64,000 nucleotides of DNA from Homarus americanus. Its lineage: Eukaryota; Arthropoda; Malacostraca; Decapoda; Nephropidae. Below, piece by piece: positions 58,581 through 64,000 of this stretch. The notes beneath the pieces were generated by a model. That model saw only the letters and a program-made list of their open reading frames with translations, was not told the origin of the DNA and did no database searches. Every line of letters starts with the position of its first letter. Position 1 is the first letter of the stretch. The position numbers and the translations under genes were made by a program. The stretch spans positions 3,139,481 to 3,203,480 of the forward strand of contig NW_024732415.1 of NCBI RefSeq assembly GCF_018991925.1. Reading direction: 5' to 3'.

Positions 58581-58750
58581 CCAAAAGATGACATACTAAG
58601 CTACACGAGAGCGTAAGGCACCCCCAGGAAACCACGCGAGGCCACACGAGGACATACTAGGCCACACGAGGACACACGAGAACATAGGCCACATGAGGGC
58701 GATAGGTACCCCAGAAGTCCACGCGAGGACATACAGTACAAGGCCACACG

Positions 58751-59020
58751 CGACAATGGCCGTCATTATCGTGAGGAGGAACTTCAAAAGGTATTCAACA
58801 GAGTGTAATCTTACCCCCAGTTCATGATGAGTGTCTCTCTCTCTCTCTCTCTCTCCACAAAAACTCCCCCTTTCTCTAATTATGAATAAAAATTAAATTA
58901 ATTACGTCATCTTGGTGCACTTATGGAGCTGTAATTAGAATATTCCAGTAATTAAAATCACTCAGGTATGATCACTGTGTAATGAGGCGGTCATGTTATT
59001 AGGTGTTATTACTGTACCGT
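58751..59020. other. Unique sequence with short CT tract
   Basis: CT tract at 58831-58854. No gene seen. Confidence 0.5.
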
Positions 59021-59027
59021 CTTGCTG

Positions 59028-59028
<1 letters not shown>

Positions 59029-59068
<40 letters not shown>

Positions 59069-59070
59069 TA
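59029..59070. repeat. (CA)n microsatellite
   Basis: CA dinucleotides with one CAAACA interruption. Confidence 0.95.
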
Positions 59071-59315
59071 CCTTCACACTCTACCCTCACGGTCTACCCT
59101 CACGGTCTACCCTCACAGTTGTGTGTGTGTGTGTGTAGAAGAGAGGTGTGCTGGAGTGAACTTTAGGGGTCCCCAGGGCAATACACGTGCCCCAGGAGCA
59201 GATATGGCCCCTGGCCCTTATTAGCCCTGGCCATTGTGGCTCACAACCCAGTGTGGTCTTCAACATACCCATAGGCCACAAGACGTACGTTGGTCACACA
59301 CACATACACACCCAC

Positions 59316-59420
<105 letters not shown>

Positions 59421-59500
59421 TTTCATACATGGATTAAATGAGGGGGAAAGATAGCGCTCGTCTTTTATATGTTAATGAACATATTAAGATGTCTAATGGA

Positions 59501-59501
<1 letters not shown>

Positions 59502-59537
<36 letters not shown>
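59502..59537. repeat. (GA)n microsatellite
   Basis: Uninterrupted GA dinucleotides. Confidence 0.96.
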
Positions 59538-59540
<3 letters not shown>

Positions 59541-60085
59541 AACACCCATTTCAAAGTGTGATATATTTTTACTCAGAAATTAAATTAAAGGCCCTTTGCT
59601 GTGGCCTATATATATTATCAAAGTCACACACGAAAAGTTCCGTACTATATTTTAGTGTTTGAATATTTAATGGCACCACATAAAAATACCCTCATTGTAG
59701 GTCTTATTACATCTTAAACCCCTTAAAAAGACCTTTATTTTGGGGTTTACAACACGTTTTTAAACTAACTAAACAAAACATTTAACTCTGGTTTATTAAA
59801 CTTTCAGAAACTAATCATAAACTCTCTTATTTTAGATATTTCATAAACCACATAAAGTTCTTTTAAATTCAATCTTACTCCCATTTCTCGGGACCCCTTA
59901 CATAAAACACCTTATCTTAGGTTTTTATTATTTTTTTTTCAGGAACCACACAGCTTGTCCCTTAATTTAAGTTATAATATAGTTCTTAAGAGATACAGGT
60001 GAATATGAAAGAAAAATTAATATTAATTTTTACCTTAATATGGTGAAATGATGTAATGCTTATATGTTTTATTTCTTTATAGTTA
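59538..60085. other. Unique AT-rich sequence
   Basis: Loose ACCCCTTA / AAACCAC phrases suggest an old degenerate repeat at 59700-59950, not firm. No gene. Confidence 0.45.
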
Positions 60086-60121
60086 GATAGATCGATAGAT
60101 AGATAGATAGATAGATAGATC

Positions 60122-60163
<42 letters not shown>

Positions 60164-60184
60164 AAGATAGTTAGATAGATAGAT
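60086..60184. repeat. (GATA)n microsatellite
   Basis: GATA tetranucleotides with CGATA and GAAA/GTTA interruptions. Confidence 0.96.
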
Positions 60185-60270
60185 AACTAATAGAGATGAA
60201 TAACAAGGTAAAATAATATTAAGAAGAAGAATATCTAGTAGGTTGATGGTTACACGAGGCAGCCCTCCCT

Positions 60271-60271
<1 letters not shown>

Positions 60272-60323
<52 letters not shown>
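60272..60323. repeat. (AC)n microsatellite
   Basis: Uninterrupted AC dinucleotides. Confidence 0.97.
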
Positions 60324-60330
<7 letters not shown>

Positions 60331-60399
60331 TGAGGTGACCCAGCCATCTGATCTACACACAGACAGACATACAAACACAGACGCACACCACACCTTGTT

Positions 60400-60401
60400 C
60401 G

Positions 60402-60461
<60 letters not shown>
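60400..60461. repeat. (TC)n microsatellite
   Basis: TC dinucleotides with one CTCC interruption. Confidence 0.96.
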
Positions 60462-60464
<3 letters not shown>

Positions 60465-60654
60465 ATCCACTTCACTTTCTCCTCCTCCTCTAAGTATCTC
60501 ATTCACTTATCTTCCTCTTCTCTTACTCTTCCGCTCATATCACACCCTTCCCTCTCCCTCCCTTCTTCCTCGAATCATTTTATTTTATCCCCCTGCTTCT
60601 CTCAGCGAATGTAATTCATTATCCCAGATACTATTCTATTTACACTTTATCATC

Positions 60655-60710
60655 CCTCCCTCTCCCTCTCCCTCTCCCTCTCCTTCTCCCTCTCCCTCTC
60701 CCTCTCATCT
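60655..60710. repeat. (CCCTCT)n hexamer tract
   Basis: About nine CCCTCT/CTCCCT units. Confidence 0.92.
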
Positions 60711-60859
60711 TGCTTTCCCAGATATAACATTCTCCCTCGTTCTGTGGTTTATCCTTCCTACTCTCCCTGATATAACACTCTCCCTTGTTCCCTTGTTTCT
60801 CTCTCTCTCTCTCTCTCACTCCTACGCATTATTCGTTTTCTTCCTTTCATACACCTCTC

Positions 60860-61030
60860 CGCCATCATTACTTTACGCCAATCTGAAACCAAGTGCTCCG
60901 ATAAAATCCCCTCTTCCTCCTGTCCCCCCCTTCCACCATTCTTCTCTACCCTCCAATAATTCTCCCCCTCCCCCCCTCCCCCCTTCCTCCCCATCGTTAC
61001 TTTACGCCAATCTGAAACCAAGTGTTCCAC
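60860..61030. repeat. Direct duplication of a ~32-bp unique segment
   Basis: TTACTTTACGCCAATCTGAA plus 12 more bases occurs at about 60867-60898 and again at about 60997-61028, differing at one or two positions and separated by C/T-rich sequence. A ~130-bp unit may have been duplicated. Confidence 0.85.
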
Positions 61031-62022
61031 GACCCTCCCCAGCGCCTGTTAACGGAGCAATATTCATTATGTCTTCAGGTATAATATTCCTCATTGTGAT
61101 ATATTATTCATCAATGGAATTTCTTCTTTGTTAAGGTATTTCCCATCCACGTTTAACTTGTTGCTTTTAAGATTATTTAAAGAAGTCGGAGAATACAAAT
61201 GCATCTGCTGTCTACTAGGAGTACCGAGTATTCGTGTATAATACAAACACAAGGAACGTTTGTGTACATGTGCGATATGTCTGTCACTGTACGTCGTTTT
61301 CTGCCACGCGCACCTCCCCTGATACATATAAATAATAATGATGACAGATAAAACAGACGTCGAACATCTGGCGACTAATTACCGGGGTGACTAAAGTAAA
61401 AGAATTTATCCACGTTAACTGTCGCAGCCTGGCAACGTACAGAGATTTGCCGCGGCACTTGAGACGTTTTCCCCTCATGGAAAGATGAAGATTTTTAACA
61501 CCGGATAATTAGGAGACATTATCCCGGACAATAAGAGACGCAGTTGTGATATAAGAGACGGGCTTGTGGTAGAATATGACGGCATTTTACTCTTAAAGTA
61601 CTAGATTAGTTACCCCGATAAAAAATATCTCGCCTTTGATGTTTTGAATAACTTGCCATTATTTTACTGTAATTTTTAGTCATCTGCGTTTTGAGGTTGG
61701 TGTTCATATTATTATATGGATATATGGTGACAAGGGTATAGTTTTAAAATGTGGTGAGATATATATATATTTAATTCTTTTGTATATAAATAGGGCAGAA
61801 TATTATTGGGTAATGAATATAGTGAGTATGCCATTATTTGGTCGGACCCGACCCGGGCAGTGAATCAAGGGATTAATGCTAATTATGACTTTGTTGATAA
61901 ATATATATTTATATATACTTATATACACCTATACACAGAGATATACATGATACAAACACAGGTATACTCGTGCAGGTAAATGCAAGTGAAATACAAAAAC
62001 ATGTGGAAATACAAGCATATAT

Positions 62023-62030
<8 letters not shown>
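61031..62030. other. Unique AT-rich sequence
   Basis: Short frames only (for example 61091-61327 and 61284-61478 on -). No domain recognised. Confidence 0.5.

Positions 62031-62031
<1 letters not shown>

Positions 62032-62088
<57 letters not shown>
62032..62088. repeat. (AC)n microsatellite
   Basis: Uninterrupted AC dinucleotides. Confidence 0.97.
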
Positions 62089-62090
<2 letters not shown>

Positions 62091-62202
62091 TTGTTGAGAG
62101 AGAGACAGATTAACCTCTGCCCTTATTACAATTTATTTTGTTATTGTATTAATATACATTTCATATTTAATTTATTTATATTTTTTCAGTTACCAACAAT
62201 CA

Positions 62203-62209
<7 letters not shown>

Positions 62210-62248
<39 letters not shown>
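62210..62248. repeat. (CT)n microsatellite
   Basis: Uninterrupted CT dinucleotides. Confidence 0.96.
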
Positions 62249-62251
<3 letters not shown>

Positions 62252-62385
62252 ACAATTGACTCTTGGCTCCATTTCTTCATCTATCAGGCTCTCTAATTGA
62301 ACCATAGTGGGAGGTATACTTTGTTTCCCCTACACCTAATTATCTCTTTTCTCTCTCTTTACCACAATTACTGCTTTGCCCCTTC

Positions 62386-63043
62386 CTTCCTTCCTCCTCC
62401 TCCTCTTTAATCTTGTCTACTTCTTTATCTTTTTTTCCTTATTTTACTGTTGCTGCTGCTCTTGTTATTTCTTCCTCCTCTATCTGTTACTCGTTCTTAT
62501 CTTCCTCCTTTTCCTCTTCCTTGTGTTCTTATTCTTCCTCTCCTTCGCCTTTCTCTCTTCATTCTCCACCTTTTCTTCCTTTTCTTCACCGTCTCCGCTT
62601 TTATTTCATCTGTTTAATACTTTTCCTCCACTGCTTCCCCTCCTCCGTGTCCTCTTGTACTTTGTCTATTTCACCTTCTTCTTCCTCCTCCTCCTCCTCC
62701 TCCTCCTCTGCATCCTCTTTTTCTCCTCCTATTTCTCTTCCTCCCTTACTCCTCATCTGTCTGTCTCCTCCTTCACTTGCTCCTCTTTTCTCTTCTTCTC
62801 ACCCCTCCTCCTCCTCTCTCCTCCTCCCTCCTCCTCCTCCTCCTCCTCCTCCTCCTCCTCCTCCTCCTCCTTTCTCTCCTCCTCCTCCCTCCTCCTCCTC
62901 CTCACCCTCCTCCCTCCTCCCTCCTCCTCCTCCTCCTCCTCCTCCTCCCTCCTCTTCCTCCTCCTCTCCTCCTCCTCCTCCTCCTCCTCCTCCTCCTTCT
63001 TCTCCTCTTTTTCATCCTTTTTTCCTCTCCTTCTCTATCTCTT
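62386..63043. repeat. ~650-bp pyrimidine tract rich in (CCT)n
   Basis: Nearly pure C/T on + with long (TCC)n blocks at 62678-62708, 62829-62870 and 62927-63000. The 216-codon Ser/Pro frame is composition-driven. Strand asymmetry of this length can form triplex (H-) DNA. Confidence 0.95.
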
Positions 63044-63088
63044 CAGGTTTGTCACCCCCCTGAGAACTGCAGTGTCTCCTGCAAATGA
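63044..63088 (+). other. Possible 3' splice site after the pyrimidine tract
   Basis: CTCTTCAG|GTTTGTC at 63046. The following sequence reads VCHPPENCSVSCK then stop in one frame, and stays open longer (FVTPLRTAVSPANEW) in another. It could be an exon, but no homologue is recognised, and a C/T tract makes any AG look like an acceptor. Confidence 0.15.
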
Positions 63089-63150
63089 GTGGCTCATCTG
63101 GCCTGTGTTGCCCTTCGGCCTCCCCCTTCCCCCCCTTCCCCCTTCCCCCC

Positions 63151-63201
<51 letters not shown>

Positions 63202-63829
63202 ACCTCTGGTTCCCTTCTCCCCTGTTTCTACCTGAACTTACCTCTCCTATCTTCCTCCCTTTCATTACCTCCCCTTCCTATCTCCTTACCTCTCATTGCC
63301 TCTCCTGTTTACCAGCTTCTCCCTACTTCCTTCCTCTCCTTCCTCCCCTCCTCTGCCTTTCCTTATCCCCCATTCCCTCTCCCTTCTTCCTATCTTTATC
63401 CTTCCTTCTCTCTACTTGTCTCCTATTCTTACCTCTCTCTTTTACTCTCTCTCCTCCTCTCTTCTTAGTTTCATTCTACCTTATTCTTCTCCTAGTCTTT
63501 CCAACCATTTTTCCTTTCTCTCTCTCCCCTCTCTCTACATCACTCCTCCCCTCTTCCCTCTGTTTAGTTCCTCTCCTGTTCCCATATCCTTTCTCCGCCC
63601 ATTTCCCTCCCAGTCTTTTCTTCCCGTGTGTCCTCCCCTCTTCCTTCCTCTCCATCCTTCCCATTTGGTGGTTATCGTCTCATCTCTCTCCTTTCCGCCC
63701 TTTCTTTATCTCTCATCCAATCACCTCCTATACCTCTCCACTTATACCTACTACCTCTCTCCGACTTTCCCTATTCGTTTTCCTGACCTCTTCACTCCTT
63801 CATCTCTTCTTCCTTTCGCCTTTATTTCA

Positions 63830-63833
<4 letters not shown>
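63089..63833. repeat. C/T-rich region with (CT)n at 63159-63198
   Basis: Low-complexity pyrimidine sequence on + throughout. Open frames are Ser/Pro/Leu-rich by composition. Confidence 0.85.

Positions 63834-63899
<66 letters not shown>
63834..63899. repeat. (CT)n microsatellite
   Basis: Two CT runs separated by ATCTCT. Confidence 0.96.
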
Positions 63900-63902
<3 letters not shown>

Positions 63903-63939
63903 CAGAGATTTTTCGTTTCAGGTGTTTTGCAGCCAGCCA

Positions 63940-64000
63940 GCATGTATGTATGTATGCATGTATGTGTATATGTATGTATGTATATGTATGTATGTATGTA
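63940..64000. repeat. (TATG)n microsatellite, cut by window edge
   Basis: TATG/TGTA tetranucleotides with CATG and TATA variants up to the right edge. Confidence 0.95.

Noticed and set aside
58171..58647. 158-codon antisense frame rich in VLVW/CPRV repeats, with two overlapping companions
   Set aside because: It is the translation of a 20-bp stop-free tandem repeat. All three frames are open, which happens when the period is not a multiple of three.
62413..63063. 216-codon Ser/Pro-rich frame, the longest + frame besides the transposon
   Set aside because: Sits in a nearly pure C/T tract where stop codons (all containing A or G) cannot occur, so openness carries no information.

Overview
The window is eukaryotic nuclear DNA, most likely from a decapod crustacean or a related arthropod. 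The evidence is indirect. Dinucleotide to tetranucleotide microsatellites are extremely dense (TG/CA, GA/CT, TA, GATA, AAT and TCTG tracts throughout). There are many interstitial runs of the arthropod telomere-type pentamer TTAGG/CCTAA in both orientations. There are also several LINE and hAT-type transposon remnants, long non-coding stretches and one GC-richer island carrying a spliced gene start. I see no prokaryotic features.

Genes. The only host gene I can support is a first coding exon on the + strand (34543-34783). It has an upstream in-frame stop, a good GT donor and an 80-codon Gly/Ala-rich N-terminus. The last ~27 residues of that exon look like the start of a STAR/KH RNA-binding domain (Sam68/Quaking-related type, tentative). 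Its remaining exons were not found, so intron 1 probably runs past much or all of the rest of the window.

Mobile elements. (1) A 5'-truncated LINE on the - strand (6875-8721) carries a readable reverse transcriptase with one frameshift. A second copy, reduced to the 3' UTR, lies tail-to-tail on the + strand (5898-6138). Both copies end in (TTA)n-like tails and both are flanked on both sides by (CA)n in the same sense orientation, which suggests a (CA)n-targeting LINE. (2) A second, older LINE lies on the + strand (38224-39592). Its endonuclease end, linker and C-terminal domain are recognisable, but the core reverse transcriptase is mostly lost. (3) A short reverse transcriptase fragment with a YADD box sits at 10960-11217. 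(4) The C-terminal end of a hAT-family transposase (ZBED5/SCAND3-like) lies at 55128-55318 on the - strand. (5) Three copies of a short dispersed repeat abut dinucleotide microsatellites. One copy has a tRNA-like head and is therefore SINE-like.

Structured repeats. A degenerate tandem array of tRNA-like units, period about 115-120 bp, fills 49.43-51.22 kb. Five units have RNA polymerase III A-box and B-box matches exactly 44 nt apart. Minisatellites with 20-, 22-, 23-, 24-, 36-, 39- and 42-bp units are scattered across the window. Several of these read as long open frames only because the unit contains no stop codon. Two inverted repeats could fold into hairpins: a long one at 53918-54031 and a short one at 28941-28998.

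Layout. 0-5 kb: degenerate minisatellites and a SINE-like repeat. 5.8-8.8 kb: the LINE pair. 9.6-11.2 kb: TA tracts, SINE-like copy and RT fragment. 12-33 kb: microsatellites, minisatellites and telomere-like arrays with no gene seen. 33.9-35.2 kb: promoter region and first exon. 37.9-39.6 kb: old LINE. 40-49 kb: arrays and microsatellites. 49.4-51.2 kb: tRNA-like array. 52-58.6 kb: telomere-like tracts, hairpin, hAT remnant, CAGCTG-rich and 20-bp arrays. 59-64 kb: microsatellites and very long pyrimidine tracts.
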